Positions 7,850 through 16,702 of a stretch of 64,000 nucleotides of DNA are shown here, piece by piece. The translations under genes were made by a program, and so were the position numbers. Location: positions 1 to 64,000 of the forward strand of contig SCMT01000019.1 in NCBI GenBank assembly GCA_005502915.1, given 5' to 3'. Each line of letters begins with the position of its first letter. The stretch's first letter is position 1. Under the pieces are notes generated by a model, which worked only from the letters and a program-made list of their open reading frames with translations, ran no database searches and was not told where the DNA came from. Source of the stretch: Lysobacteraceae bacterium 2PB. Lineage in GTDB: Bacteria > Pseudomonadota > Gammaproteobacteria > Xanthomonadales > Xanthomonadaceae.

Positions 7850-9448
7850 ATGCGCAGGCGACAGGTCGTGTTCGGGATGATCGGCACCCAGCTGGACGCG
7901 GCCAGCGGACCGGGGCGCTGGGAGAAATGGCGCCCCACGGTGTCGCTGGGCATGCACGAGGACTTCCAGCTGGACCGGATCGAGCTGCTGCTGGACGAGC
8001 GCCGGTACGCACGGCTGGGCGATACGGTCGCGGCCGACCTGGCGCAGGTGTCGCCGGAGACCACCGTGGTGCGGCACGACATGCACCTGGTCGATCCCTG
8101 GGACTTCGAGGGCGTGTACGCCTGCCTCCACGACTTCCTGCGCGGCTACGACTTCCGCCCGGAGGAGGAGGACTACCTGATCCACATCACCACCGGCACC
8201 CACGTCGCGCAGATCTGCTGGTTCCTGCTCGCCGAGAGCCGGCTGTTCCCGGGCCGGTTGCTGCAGACCTCGCCACCGCAGAAGCAACGCAGCGGCCAGG
8301 CCGGCACCATGGCCATCATCGACCTCGACCTCTCGCGCTACGACCGCATCGCGCAGCGCTTCAAACAGCAGCGCATCGACGACCGCGACCTGCTGAAGAG
8401 CGGCATCGCCACCCGCAACGCCACGTTCAACCGGATGATCGAACAGATCGAGACCGTGGCCACGCGCTCGAAGGCGCCGATGCTGCTGATGGGCCCGACC
8501 GGCGCCGGCAAGAGCCAGCTGGCCAAGCGCGTGTTCGAACTCAAGAAGCTCAAGCACCAGCTGCCCGGGCGCTTCGTCGAGGTGAACTGCGCCACGCTGC
8601 GCGGCGACGGGGCGATGAGCGCGCTGTTCGGCCACGTGAAGGGCGCGTACACCGGCGCCGGCAGCGACCGCGCCGGCCTGCTGCGTTCGGCCGACAAGGG
8701 CCTGCTGTTCCTCGACGAGATCGGCGAACTGGGCCTGGACGAGCAGGCGCTGCTGCTGCGCGCGCTGGAAGAGAAGCGCTTCCCGCCGGTCGGCAGCGAC
8801 CGCGACGTGGAGAGCGATTTCCAGCTGATCGCCGGCACCAACCGCGACCTCGGCGAGGCGGTGGCGCAGGGCCGTTTCCGCGACGACCTGCTGGCGCGCC
8901 TGAACCTGTGGACCTACCGCCTGCCCGGACTCGCCGAACGGATCGAGGACATCGAACCGAACCTCGATTTCGAACTGGAGCGCTGGTCGCGCGAGCAGCA
9001 CCATCGCGTCGCCTTCAACAAGGAAGCGCGGGCGCGCTTCCTCGCCTTCGCGACCAGTCCCGAAGCGCGCTGGCCCGGCAACTTCCGCGATCTCGGCGCA
9101 TCGGTGATGCGCCTCGCCACGCTGGCCGATGCCGGGCGCATCACCACCGCGCTGGTCGACGAGGAGATCGCGCGTCTGCGCGCGCAGTGGCGCGTCGGCA
9201 GCGAGGCCTCGCCCCTGCTGCCGCTGCTCGGCGATGCGCTGGACGAGCTCGATCGCTTCGACCGCGTGCAGCTGGAAGACGTGGTGCGCGTCTGCGCCCG
9301 CGCGAAATCGCTGTCCGATGCCGGCCGCACCCTGTTCGCCGCCTCGCGCCGCCAGCGCACCAGCACCAACGACGCCGACCGCCTGCGCAAGTACCTTGCC
9401 CGCTTCGGGCTGGATTGGGAGCGGGTGCGGGCGTCTGCGGCATCATAG
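7850..9448 (+). CDS. rtcR: Sigma54-dependent transcriptional activator RtcR
   Basis: Activates the rtc operon when its N-terminal CARF domain (about residues 1-180) senses RNA-damage ligands, reported to include tRNA ends with 2',3'-cyclic phosphate. The 532 residues equal the E. coli protein length. The N-terminus has PWDFEGVYACLHDF and YLIHITTGTHVAQICW. The AAA+ domain has Walker A GPTGAGKS near residue 215 and GAYTGA near 265, a variant of the sigma54-contacting GAFTGA loop. The C-terminus ends NDADRLRKYLARFGL. I chose ATG 7850, giving the family start MRRRQVVFGMIG, over ATG 7823. It is divergent from rsr across 192 bases carrying the promoter. Confidence 0.95.
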   Translation: MRRRQVVFGMIGTQLDAASGPGRWEKWRPTVSLGMHEDFQLDRIELLLDERRYARLGDTVAADLAQVSPETTVVRHDMHLVDPWDFEGVYACLHDFLRGYDFRPEEEDYLIHITTGTHVAQICWFLLAESRLFPGRLLQTSPPQKQRSGQAGTMAIIDLDLSRYDRIAQRFKQQRIDDRDLLKSGIATRNATFNRMIEQIETVATRSKAPMLLMGPTGAGKSQLAKRVFELKKLKHQLPGRFVEVNCATLRGDGAMSALFGHVKGAYTGAGSDRAGLLRSADKGLLFLDEIGELGLDEQALLLRALEEKRFPPVGSDRDVESDFQLIAGTNRDLGEAVAQGRFRDDLLARLNLWTYRLPGLAERIEDIEPNLDFELERWSREQHHRVAFNKEARARFLAFATSPEARWPGNFRDLGASVMRLATLADAGRITTALVDEEIARLRAQWRVGSEASPLLPLLGDALDELDRFDRVQLEDVVRVCARAKSLSDAGRTLFAASRRQRTSTNDADRLRKYLARFGLDWERVRASAAS

Positions 9449-9479
9449 ACACCACCGCCTGCCGTTAGAGCGACTGCGC

Positions 9480-10694
9480 ATGCTCCCCCTGCTCATCCCG
9501 CTGCGCTATCTCGCCGTCGCCGGACAGCTGGCAACGATGCTGTTCGTGGCCTGGCGCCTGGGCCTGGGTATTCCGCTGGCGCCGATGCTGTCGGTGTCGG
9601 CGGCACTGCTGGTCTTCAATATCGCGCTGCACCTGTGGTGGCGACGCGGCGGGCAGGCCGGGGCGCGCCTGCTGCTGGCGCAGCTGCTGGTCGACATGGC
9701 GGCGCTGACCGCACTGCTCTATCTGGCGGGCGGGCCGACGAATCCCTTCGTCTCCCTGTACCTGGTGCCGGTGGCGATCGCGGCGGTGGGGCTGGACCTG
9801 GTGCCGGTGCTGTCGCTGGCCGCGCTGTCGGCGCTGCTCTACACGGGGCTGATGCGCTGGCACCTGCCGCTGCCGACCGTGCACGGCCGCGATTTCGAGC
9901 TGCACGTGATCGGCATGTGGATCAACTTCCTGTTGACCGTGACGATCATGTCGGTGGTGCTGGGCCGGTTCATGGCCACGGTGAAGCGCCAGCGGCGCGC
10001 GCTGGCTGAGGCGCGCGAGCGCGCGCTGCGCGACGAATCGGTGCTGGCCCTGGGCACCCTGGCCGCCGGCACCGCGCACGAACTGAACACGCCGCTGACC
10101 ACGATGGGCCTGCTGCTGGACGACTGGCGAAACGGGTACGCACCGGACGACGAAGACCTGGCACTGATGCGCGCGCAGCTGGCGCATTGCCGGAACCATG
10201 TGCGCACGCTGGCGGACCTGGCGCGTCGTGGCGACGCCGACGAGCCCGCGCCGCGCGATGCCGATGCCCTGCTGCACGACTGCGTCGACCGCTGGCGCCT
10301 GCTGAGGCCGAGCGTGACCGTCTCGCTCGACATGGCTGCGACGGGGCATGCGGTGCGGGTGGATGCGACCCTGCCGCAGGCGCTGATCCACCTGTTCAAC
10401 AATGCCGCCGACGCGAACGCACGAAGCGGTACGGAAGCAGCGGTCGAGATCGCGTCGCGGATCGCGGAAGGCCGGCTGCACATCGCGGTGCGCGACCGCG
10501 GCGACGGACCGGATTCGCTGGCAGCGTTCGCACGCGCCGAGCGCGATGCACACAACCTGGGCGTCGGCCTGATGATCTCCAACGCCAGCATCGAACGCGC
10601 CGGCGGGACGGTGCGCCAGTTCGCGCGCGGCGGTGGCGGCTGCATCACCGAGATCGTGCTGCCGCTGGCGAACGACGAGGCGGTCGCACCATGA
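9480..10694 (+). CDS. regB: Redox-sensing histidine kinase RegB/PrrB family
   Basis: Membrane sensor kinase of the RegBA/PrrBA redox system. The 404-residue product has about six hydrophobic segments in the first 170 residues. The quinone-site heptapeptide GGPTNPF is at residues 84-90. The phospho-acceptor box AGTAHELNTPLTTM has histidine 200, and a cysteine at 237 (AHCRNH) sits where RegB carries its redox-active cysteine. The ATP-binding part has NNAADAN and RDRGDGPD, and the G2-type box is LGVGLMISNA. Its stop overlaps the regA start (ATGA at 10691). Start ATG 9480 lies 31 bases after rtcR. Targets in this organism are unknown; copper genes lie nearby. Confidence 0.85.
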   Translation: MLPLLIPLRYLAVAGQLATMLFVAWRLGLGIPLAPMLSVSAALLVFNIALHLWWRRGGQAGARLLLAQLLVDMAALTALLYLAGGPTNPFVSLYLVPVAIAAVGLDLVPVLSLAALSALLYTGLMRWHLPLPTVHGRDFELHVIGMWINFLLTVTIMSVVLGRFMATVKRQRRALAEARERALRDESVLALGTLAAGTAHELNTPLTTMGLLLDDWRNGYAPDDEDLALMRAQLAHCRNHVRTLADLARRGDADEPAPRDADALLHDCVDRWRLLRPSVTVSLDMAATGHAVRVDATLPQALIHLFNNAADANARSGTEAAVEIASRIAEGRLHIAVRDRGDGPDSLAAFARAERDAHNLGVGLMISNASIERAGGTVRQFARGGGGCITEIVLPLANDEAVAP

Positions 10695-11245
10695 GCGATG
10701 TGTCCCGCATGCTGCTGATCGACGACGACGTGGCGTTCTGCACGGTGCTGGCCCGCCGACTGCAGCGCGAGGGCATCGCCTGCGACATCGCCCACGACGC
10801 CGAGTCTGCGCTGCGTCTGCTCGATGCGCTGCCGAGCGACAAGCGACCACAGCGCATCCTGCTCGATCTGCGCCTGGGCGCGGACAACGGCCTGGCGCTC
10901 ATCCAGGCGCTGCGCGAGCACTGCCCGGATGCGCGCATCGTGCTGGCGACCGGCTACGCCAGCATCGCGACGGCCGTGGATGCGATGCGCCGCGGCGCCT
11001 GGCACTACCTGCCCAAGCCCTTCGACCTCGACAGCCTGCTGCGCAGTTTCGGGGATGCGCCCGATGCGGTGTCGGCCGATATCGCGGAAACGCCGCCGAC
11101 GCTGCGCCGGCAGAGCTGGGAGCACATGCAGCGCGTGCTGGCCGAGTGCGAGGGCAACGTCTCCGCAGCGGCACGTGTGCTCGGCGTGGACCGGCGCACG
11201 CTGCAGCGCAGACTGGCGAAACGGCCGGTGCGCGAGCGCGGCTGA
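10691..11245 (+). CDS. regA: Response regulator RegA/PrrA/ActR family
   Basis: Cognate regulator of the preceding kinase. The 184-residue protein has a receiver domain (residues about 6-120) with LLIDDD acid pocket, LLDLRLGADNGL containing the phosphorylated aspartate, ATGYASIATAV and the conserved lysine in YLPKPFD. After a short proline-containing linker a Fis-type helix-turn-helix follows, GNVSAAARVLGVDRRTLQRR, as in RegA. Length and architecture fit the family closely. It is translationally coupled to regB by the ATGA overlap. A palindromic repeat 25 bases downstream may end the transcript. Confidence 0.88.
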   Translation: MSDVSRMLLIDDDVAFCTVLARRLQREGIACDIAHDAESALRLLDALPSDKRPQRILLDLRLGADNGLALIQALREHCPDARIVLATGYASIATAVDAMRRGAWHYLPKPFDLDSLLRSFGDAPDAVSADIAETPPTLRRQSWEHMQRVLAECEGNVSAAARVLGVDRRTLQRRLAKRPVRERG

Positions 11246-11270
11246 GGCCGCAAGGTCTTCCAATGCCTTT

Positions 11271-11336
11271 GTAGAGCGGAGCTTGCTCCGCTCGATCTTC
11301 ACGAGAAAAGCATGAGCGGAGCAAGCTCCGCTCTAC
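11271..11336. repeat. REP-like inverted repeat between convergent genes
   Basis: Arms GTAGAGCGGAGCTTGCTCCG (11271-11293) and its reverse complement (11314-11336) flank a 20-base loop. Each arm also contains GGAGCTTGCTCC, itself a palindrome. The same element recurs at 40677-40742. It separates convergent regA and the copper chaperone gene, so it may also act as a bidirectional terminator. Confidence 0.85.
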
Positions 11337-11351
11337 GGCGGAGATGTGCGC

Positions 11352-11843
11352 TCAGTGTCCGTGATGACCGGCTTCGCGCTTGGCGCCGAGGCCGCGCACG
11401 CGGAAGGCGATCTCGACGTTGCCGGCCTTCTCGAAGCGGGCGGTGGCGACGACCACGTCGCCTTCGACGAAGGGCTGCTTCGGCCCGAACAGCATCAGAT
11501 GGTAACCGCCCGGGGCCAGTTCGAGCTTCGCGCCCGCCTTCACCGGCACGCCGGTCTCCAGGCGACGCATGCGCATCATGCCGTCCTCGTGGCGCATCTC
11601 GTGGATCTCCACCCGACCGACCGCCGGACTGGTCACCGAGACCAGGCGATCTTCCTTCGCGCCGGTGTTGCGCACGGTCATGAAACCGCCGGTGACGCCC
11701 GCGCCCGGCGGCGTGGCGCGTACCCACGGATCCTCGATGCGCAGGTCGCCGACACGCTGCGCGCCGGCCGGCACACAGGCGGAAAACAGCACCACGGCGA
11801 GCGCGAAGCAGGCGGCGGCCATCCGGCGCTGCAGCCGGATCAC
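11352..11843 (-). CDS. Periplasmic copper chaperone PCu(A)C family
   Basis: Delivers Cu(I) in the periplasm, typically to the CuA site of cytochrome oxidase. The 163-residue product has a signal peptide (RRMAAACFALAVVLFSACVP, possibly a lipoprotein because of the cysteine). The mature part holds the family copper ligands: histidine and methionines in EIHEMRHEDGMMRMRR and HLMLFGPKQ. It ends in a His-rich tail GHHGH. GTG at 11843 overlaps the stop of a tiny upstream gene (GTGA), and ATG 11822 is an alternative 7 residues in. It is divergent from a TonB receptor, which may import copper or another metal. Confidence 0.88.
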   Translation of the reverse strand: MIRLQRRMAAACFALAVVLFSACVPAGAQRVGDLRIEDPWVRATPPGAGVTGGFMTVRNTGAKEDRLVSVTSPAVGRVEIHEMRHEDGMMRMRRLETGVPVKAGAKLELAPGGYHLMLFGPKQPFVEGDVVVATARFEKAGNVEIAFRVRGLGAKREAGHHGH

Positions 11844-11965
11844 GACGCCTCTCCGTCGAACAGACACCAGGCGCGCGGCACGGCATCCGCCAGCATGCGG
11901 GCGGACAGGCCCATGCCCCAGGACAGCAACCACAGACTCACACCGACGAACCACCACGACATCAT
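11840..11965 (-). CDS. 41-residue membrane miniprotein upstream of the copper chaperone
   Basis: Starts ATGATG at 11965 after a good GAGAGAG ribosome site and stops inside the start of the copper chaperone gene (GTGA). The product begins MMSWWFVGVSLWLLSWGMGL, a single hydrophobic helix, followed by a short polar tail ending FDGEAS. It resembles a small oxidase-associated or membrane miniprotein, but I do not recognise a family. Coupling to the chaperone suggests a role in copper handling or oxidase assembly. That role is an inference. Confidence 0.6.
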   Translation of the reverse strand: MMSWWFVGVSLWLLSWGMGLSARMLADAVPRAWCLFDGEAS

Positions 11966-12154
11966 CGTCTCTCTCGATCAGGGACAGCGACGACCTGCAG
12001 GTCACGACGTCGGGCAAACCGGGCATCGCGGGACATGTCGCCGGATGCCAAGCGTAAGCCGCCAGCGTGCCGCTGGCCATGCGGCGTTTTGCCGCAGGCG
12101 ACTGCGGCGGCAGCTCTCGACAATACCGCCCCCGATCACGGACCGGTCCGCACC

Positions 12155-14503
12155 ATGCGCCACGCCACGTTCTTCCTCGCGCTTGTCCTGGCCCTGCCGG
12201 CCCTCGCGGCCCGCGCCGATGCGCCGACCCCGACCGACGACGCGACCCGCGACGACGCGCAAACCACACCCGACGGCAGCGACGACGACGCACAGACCAC
12301 CCGCACGCTGGGCACGATCACCGTCACCGGGGTGCGTCCGACCTCGCTGCCGACGCAGATCCCGACCACCATGGAAGGCATCACCGGCGACGAGGCCGAG
12401 GCGACGATCAACGCCATCGACGCCGAGGACGTGCTGAAGTACTTCCCGAGCCTGCTTGTGCGCAAGCGCTACGTCGGCGATTTCGATCACGCCGTGCTGG
12501 CCACCCGCGCCTCCGGCACCGGCAACAGCGCGCGTTCGCTGGTCTACGCCGACGGCATCCTGCTGTCCAATCTGCTCGGCAACGGCGCGACCTTCACGCC
12601 GCGCTGGGGCCTGGTGGCGCCGGAGGAAATAGCCCGCGTCGACGTGCTGTACGGGCCGTTCTCGGCGGCCTACCCGGGCAATTCGGTCGGTGCCGTGGTC
12701 GACTACGTCACGCGCATGCCGCAGGCGTTCGAGGCGCACACGAAGCTGAGCCACCACCACCAGGATTTCGAGCTCTACCGGACCCGCGACAGCTACGGCA
12801 GCACGCAGGCCAGCGCCTCGATCGGCGACCGCTGGGGGGCGTTCTCGGCCTGGCTGGCGGTGAACCGCCTCGACAGCGAAGGCCATCCGATGGTGTTCGC
12901 CAACCTGCTGCAGTCCAGCGGCACGACAGGCAGCGGCACGCCGGTCACCGGTGCTGTGGCGGGGCGCAATCCGCGCAACCAGCCGTGGTACCTGCTCGGC
13001 GCGACCAGCATCGTCGAAACCGAGCAGGCACACGCCAAGCTCAAGCTCGCCTACGACGTCAGCGACGACCTGCGCCTGAGCTACACCTTCGGCACCTGGC
13101 GCAACGACGTGTTCCGCGATTCCGAGACCTGGCTGCGCGACGCCACCGGCAATCCGGTGTACAGCGGCAACGTGCTGATCGACGGCCGCCGCTATACGGT
13201 GCCCGCGACCGCGATCGGCCTGCAGCAGGCCGACCTCGAACATCGCATGCATGGCCTGGCGCTGAAGCGCAGCAGCGGCAAGACGCTGGATTTCACCCTG
13301 GCGGTGAGCCGCTACGACTACGTCCGCGACCGCGTGCGCTCGCCGACGGTGGCGCGGCCGGTCGCCGACACCGGCGGCGCCGGGCGCATCGCCGACAGCG
13401 ACGGTACCGGCTGGCGCAGCGCGAACGCGCAGCTGGTATGGCGACCGAACGACGCGCACGTGGTCGAGTTCGGCGTGCAGGACGACCGCTTCACGCTCGA
13501 CACCAGCGTCCGCGACACCAGCGACTGGCGACGCGGCGCGCCGGGCGCGCGCTTCTCCGCCTTCGGCGGCAAGGCCGCGCTGACCGGCGTCTTCGCGCAG
13601 GACACCTGGCGCTGGTCGGAACGCTGGACCGGCACCTTCGGCCTGCGCTTCGACCGCTGGCGCGCGCACGACGGCCTGCTGGCCAACGCGACGACGGTCG
13701 CGCGCTTCGGCGAACGCCGCGAAACGGCGCTGTCGCCGAAGGCCGCGCTCGCGTTCGCGTTCACGCCGGACACCTCGCTGCAGGCCTCGGTCGGACGTGC
13801 GGTGCGCTTCCCGACGGTGAGCGAGCTGTACCAGGGGTCGCTGGTCGCCGGCAGCGTGGTCAACAACGACCCGAACCTGAAAGCCGAGCGCTCGACGACC
13901 TCGGAACTGTCGCTGGTCCATGCACTGGGATCATCCAGTGGAACGCAGGGCAGGCTGCGCGCGACCGTGTTCCACGAACGCACCCGCGACGCGCTCTATT
14001 CGCAGACCAACGTGCTGGTGACGCCGAACATCACCAACATCCAGAACGTGGGCGCGATCCGCACCACCGGCGTGGAACTGGCCGGCGAATGGCGCGACCT
14101 GGGCATCGAGGGCCTGGACCTGACCGGCAGCGTGACCTTCGCCGATTCGATCATCCGCGAGAACCCGAACTTCCCCGCCAGCGAAGGCAAGTGGCAGCCG
14201 CGCGTGCCGCGCTGGCGCGCCAACCTGCTGGCCAGCTACGCGCCCAGCGCGCAGTGGCAGTTCACCGCCGGCGCACGCTACAGCGGCAAGCAGTTCAACA
14301 CGCTGGACAACAGCGACCCCAACGGCGATGCCTACACCGGCACCAGCCCGTTCTTCGTCATGGACCTGCGCGCGCGCTGGCGCCCGACCGAACACTGGGG
14401 CCTCGCCCTGGGCGTGGACAACCTCAACGACCGCACCTACTGGAACTTCCATCCCTACACCCAGCGCACCTGGGTGGCGGAACTGCGCTACGACTGGCGC
14501 TGA
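12155..14503 (+). CDS. TonB-dependent outer-membrane receptor
   Basis: A 782-residue outer-membrane transporter. Residues 1-22 form a signal peptide (FFLALVLALPALAARA). An acidic linker rich in Asp and Thr follows, then the TonB-box-like segment LGTITVTGVRP, a plug domain to about residue 190 (LVYADGILLSNLLG, VDVLYGPFSAAYPGNSVGAV) and a 22-strand-type barrel. It ends in TWVAELRYDWR, with an aromatic near the terminus. Divergence from a PCu(A)C chaperone suggests a metal or metallophore substrate such as copper. The substrate cannot be read directly. The 189-base leader contains two small hairpins (12061-12077 and 12080-12096) of unknown role. Confidence 0.88.
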   Translation: MRHATFFLALVLALPALAARADAPTPTDDATRDDAQTTPDGSDDDAQTTRTLGTITVTGVRPTSLPTQIPTTMEGITGDEAEATINAIDAEDVLKYFPSLLVRKRYVGDFDHAVLATRASGTGNSARSLVYADGILLSNLLGNGATFTPRWGLVAPEEIARVDVLYGPFSAAYPGNSVGAVVDYVTRMPQAFEAHTKLSHHHQDFELYRTRDSYGSTQASASIGDRWGAFSAWLAVNRLDSEGHPMVFANLLQSSGTTGSGTPVTGAVAGRNPRNQPWYLLGATSIVETEQAHAKLKLAYDVSDDLRLSYTFGTWRNDVFRDSETWLRDATGNPVYSGNVLIDGRRYTVPATAIGLQQADLEHRMHGLALKRSSGKTLDFTLAVSRYDYVRDRVRSPTVARPVADTGGAGRIADSDGTGWRSANAQLVWRPNDAHVVEFGVQDDRFTLDTSVRDTSDWRRGAPGARFSAFGGKAALTGVFAQDTWRWSERWTGTFGLRFDRWRAHDGLLANATTVARFGERRETALSPKAALAFAFTPDTSLQASVGRAVRFPTVSELYQGSLVAGSVVNNDPNLKAERSTTSELSLVHALGSSSGTQGRLRATVFHERTRDALYSQTNVLVTPNITNIQNVGAIRTTGVELAGEWRDLGIEGLDLTGSVTFADSIIRENPNFPASEGKWQPRVPRWRANLLASYAPSAQWQFTAGARYSGKQFNTLDNSDPNGDAYTGTSPFFVMDLRARWRPTEHWGLALGVDNLNDRTYWNFHPYTQRTWVAELRYDWR

Positions 14504-14513
14504 GCGCCCGCAA

Positions 14514-15914
14514 CTAAGCCACGGGCAGGCTGACCGTGGCGCGCAGGCCGCCGAGCGCGGGCGAGGCATCGAGGGTGATCGTGCCGCCGAGGCGCTGCAG
14601 GGCCTCGGCGACGATCGAGAGGCCGAGGCCGCTGCCTTCGACATCGCTGCCCAGTTCGCGGTGGAAGCGCGAGAACACGCGGTCGCGCGCGTCCTCGGGA
14701 ATGCCGGGGCCGGCATCCTCGACGACCAGCGTCGCCCGGTCGCCGTCGCGCGCGATGCGCACCGCGACCTGGCCGCGCGCGGCATAGCGCACGGCGTTGT
14801 CGACCAGGTTGCGGACCACCGCGTCGACCAGCAATTCGTCGCCGGCCACGGCCACCGGGGCGAGGTCGAGGGCGATGCGCGCGTCGTCGATGCCGGTGGC
14901 GGCGACGACATCGTCGCAGCAGCGGCGCGCGACCTCGGCCAGGTCGACCGGTGCGACTGGCGCGGCCGTCGGCGCATCGCGCTCGATCCGGCTCAGCGCC
15001 AGCAGCTGCGCGACCAGGCGTTCCATGCGCGCGATGCCGGCATCCAGCCGCTGCTGCGACTGCGCGCGTTCCTCGGCATCGTCGGCATGAGCGAGGTTGT
15101 AGGCGTGCAGCTTGAGCGCGGCGATCGGCGTGCGCAGCTCGTGCGCGGCGTCGGCGGTGAAGCGCTTCTCGCGGGACAGGGCGTCCTGCAGGCGCGCGAG
15201 CAGGCCGTTCACCGCACCGATGATCGCGGCGATCTCGCGCGGCACGCGCGAGAGCGCGATCGGCGCCATGCGTTCGGGCACGCGCTCGTCGACGGCGTCC
15301 GACACGCGTCGCAGGCTGCCGCAGGCCCAGCCCACCGCCAGCCAGACGAACAGGGCCAGCAGCGGGAGCGCGACCAGCAGCGGCAGCATCGTGCCGAACG
15401 CGATCTCCTCGGCGATCTCGCTGCGGATACCGGCCAGTTCGCCGGACTGGTACCAGCGCCCGCCCGGCGAGCGCAGGGTGAAGGTGCGCCAGTGCTCGCC
15501 GTCGATCACGGTGTCGGCGAAACCCGGCGCCAGCGGCGCCAGCGGGCGCGCCGGCCCGCTGTCCGAACGCAGCAGCAGGGTGCCGGCGGGGTCGCGCACC
15601 TGGAAGGCGAGCTTGGTTTCGTAGACATGGCCGCTCGATTGCGCGAGCGATGCGTGCTCGCCGTCGAAGGTGCCGTGCCACACACGGATCACCCGGGGCG
15701 CATCGGGGGCCGCGCCGGGGCTGCGTGGCGGCAGCTCGTCCAGCGGCGCGTCGGTGAGGCTCATCAGCACGCGCGACGAGTGCGCGAGCTTGGCGTCGAA
15801 CAGTTCGTCGGCCTCGCGCAGGCCGCTGCGGTAGCTGAAAGCGGCGGCGACGAGCAGCACCAGGGTGGTGGTGCCGATGATCGACAGGAGCAGGGCGCGG
15901 CGGATCGAGGACAT
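14514..15914 (-). CDS. Sensor histidine kinase, QseC/PmrB-like
   Basis: A 466-residue inner-membrane kinase. One N-terminal membrane helix (residues 7-28) is followed by a periplasmic sensor region to about residue 175. A second helix (FGTMLPLLVALPLLALFVWL) and a HAMP-like linker come next. The H box is FTADAAHELRTPIAALK, the N box NLVDNAVRYA and the G box EDAGPGIPED with GSGLGLSIV. It is paired with the response regulator gene upstream (15968-16681, 53 bases apart), as in qseBC/pmrAB operons. The signal sensed cannot be deduced from sequence. It converges on the TonB receptor with 10 bases between stops. Confidence 0.88.
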   Translation of the reverse strand: MSSIRRALLLSIIGTTTLVLLVAAAFSYRSGLREADELFDAKLAHSSRVLMSLTDAPLDELPPRSPGAAPDAPRVIRVWHGTFDGEHASLAQSSGHVYETKLAFQVRDPAGTLLLRSDSGPARPLAPLAPGFADTVIDGEHWRTFTLRSPGGRWYQSGELAGIRSEIAEEIAFGTMLPLLVALPLLALFVWLAVGWACGSLRRVSDAVDERVPERMAPIALSRVPREIAAIIGAVNGLLARLQDALSREKRFTADAAHELRTPIAALKLHAYNLAHADDAEERAQSQQRLDAGIARMERLVAQLLALSRIERDAPTAAPVAPVDLAEVARRCCDDVVAATGIDDARIALDLAPVAVAGDELLVDAVVRNLVDNAVRYAARGQVAVRIARDGDRATLVVEDAGPGIPEDARDRVFSRFHRELGSDVEGSGLGLSIVAEALQRLGGTITLDASPALGGLRATVSLPVA

Positions 15915-15967
15915 GGCGGCAGTTCAGCGCATCCGCGACGGGGCGTCCAGCGCGGGCCGGACGCGCG

Positions 15968-16681
15968 TCAGGCCGCGCCGCCATCCTGCGCCGGGGCGGA
16001 CGGGACCGGCGCCGACTGCGCCACCTGCTCGTCGAGCGCGTAGCCCACGCCGCGCAGGGTGCGGATCAGCGCCGGATCGAGTTTGCGACGCAAGGCATGC
16101 ACATGCACGTCGAGCGCGTTGCTGGCCACGTCCTCGTCCCAGCCGTACAGGCGCTGCTGCGCCGATTCGCGGGTGATCGGCCGGCCGCGCTGCTCCATCA
16201 GCAGGCGCAGCAGGGCGAACTCGCGGCGCGGCAGGTCGATGGCGCGGCCGCGCCAGGTCACCGCGAGCTGCACCGGGTCCAGCTCCAGCGCGCCGAAGCG
16301 CAGCAGCGGCGTGGCCCGGCCGACGCTGCGCCGCAGCTGGGCACGCACTCGGGCGAGCAGTTCGTTCACGTCGAAGGGCTTGCCGAGGTAATCGTCGGCG
16401 CCGGCATCCAGTCCGAGCGTGCGGTCGCGGGACCGCTCGCGCGCGCTCAGCACCAGGATCGGCACGTCGGCGCCAGTGCGGCGCGCCTGGCGGATGACCT
16501 CGATCCCGTCGATGTGCGGCAGGCCGAGGTCGAGCACGACCAGGTCGAAGCCGCCGTCGCGGATCGCCGCCAGCGCGCTGGCGCCGTCGCGGAGCCAGTC
16601 GACGGTGTAGGCCGCGCGCCGCAGCGCGGTGCGCAGGCCTTCGCCCAGGGATTCGTCGTCTTCGACCAGGAGGATGCGCAT
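15968..16681 (-). CDS. OmpR/PhoB-family response regulator, QseB/PmrA-like
   Basis: A 237-residue regulator that partners the kinase immediately downstream. The receiver domain has LLVEDDESLGEGL, LVVLDLGLPHIDG with the phospho-aspartate, LSARERSRDR and YLGKPFDVNEL. The C-terminal winged helix (about residues 125-220) contains LPRREFALLRLLMEQRG and LDVHVHALRRKL, the usual DNA-recognition region. An Ala/Pro-rich tail of about 15 residues follows. A TPR protein gene ends 21 bases before its start, so all three may share a transcript. Confidence 0.88.
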   Translation of the reverse strand: MRILLVEDDESLGEGLRTALRRAAYTVDWLRDGASALAAIRDGGFDLVVLDLGLPHIDGIEVIRQARRTGADVPILVLSARERSRDRTLGLDAGADDYLGKPFDVNELLARVRAQLRRSVGRATPLLRFGALELDPVQLAVTWRGRAIDLPRREFALLRLLMEQRGRPITRESAQQRLYGWDEDVASNALDVHVHALRRKLDPALIRTLRGVGYALDEQVAQSAPVPSAPAQDGGAA

Positions 16682-16702
16682 GGCGCCAGTGTCGGTGCCG
16701 GC

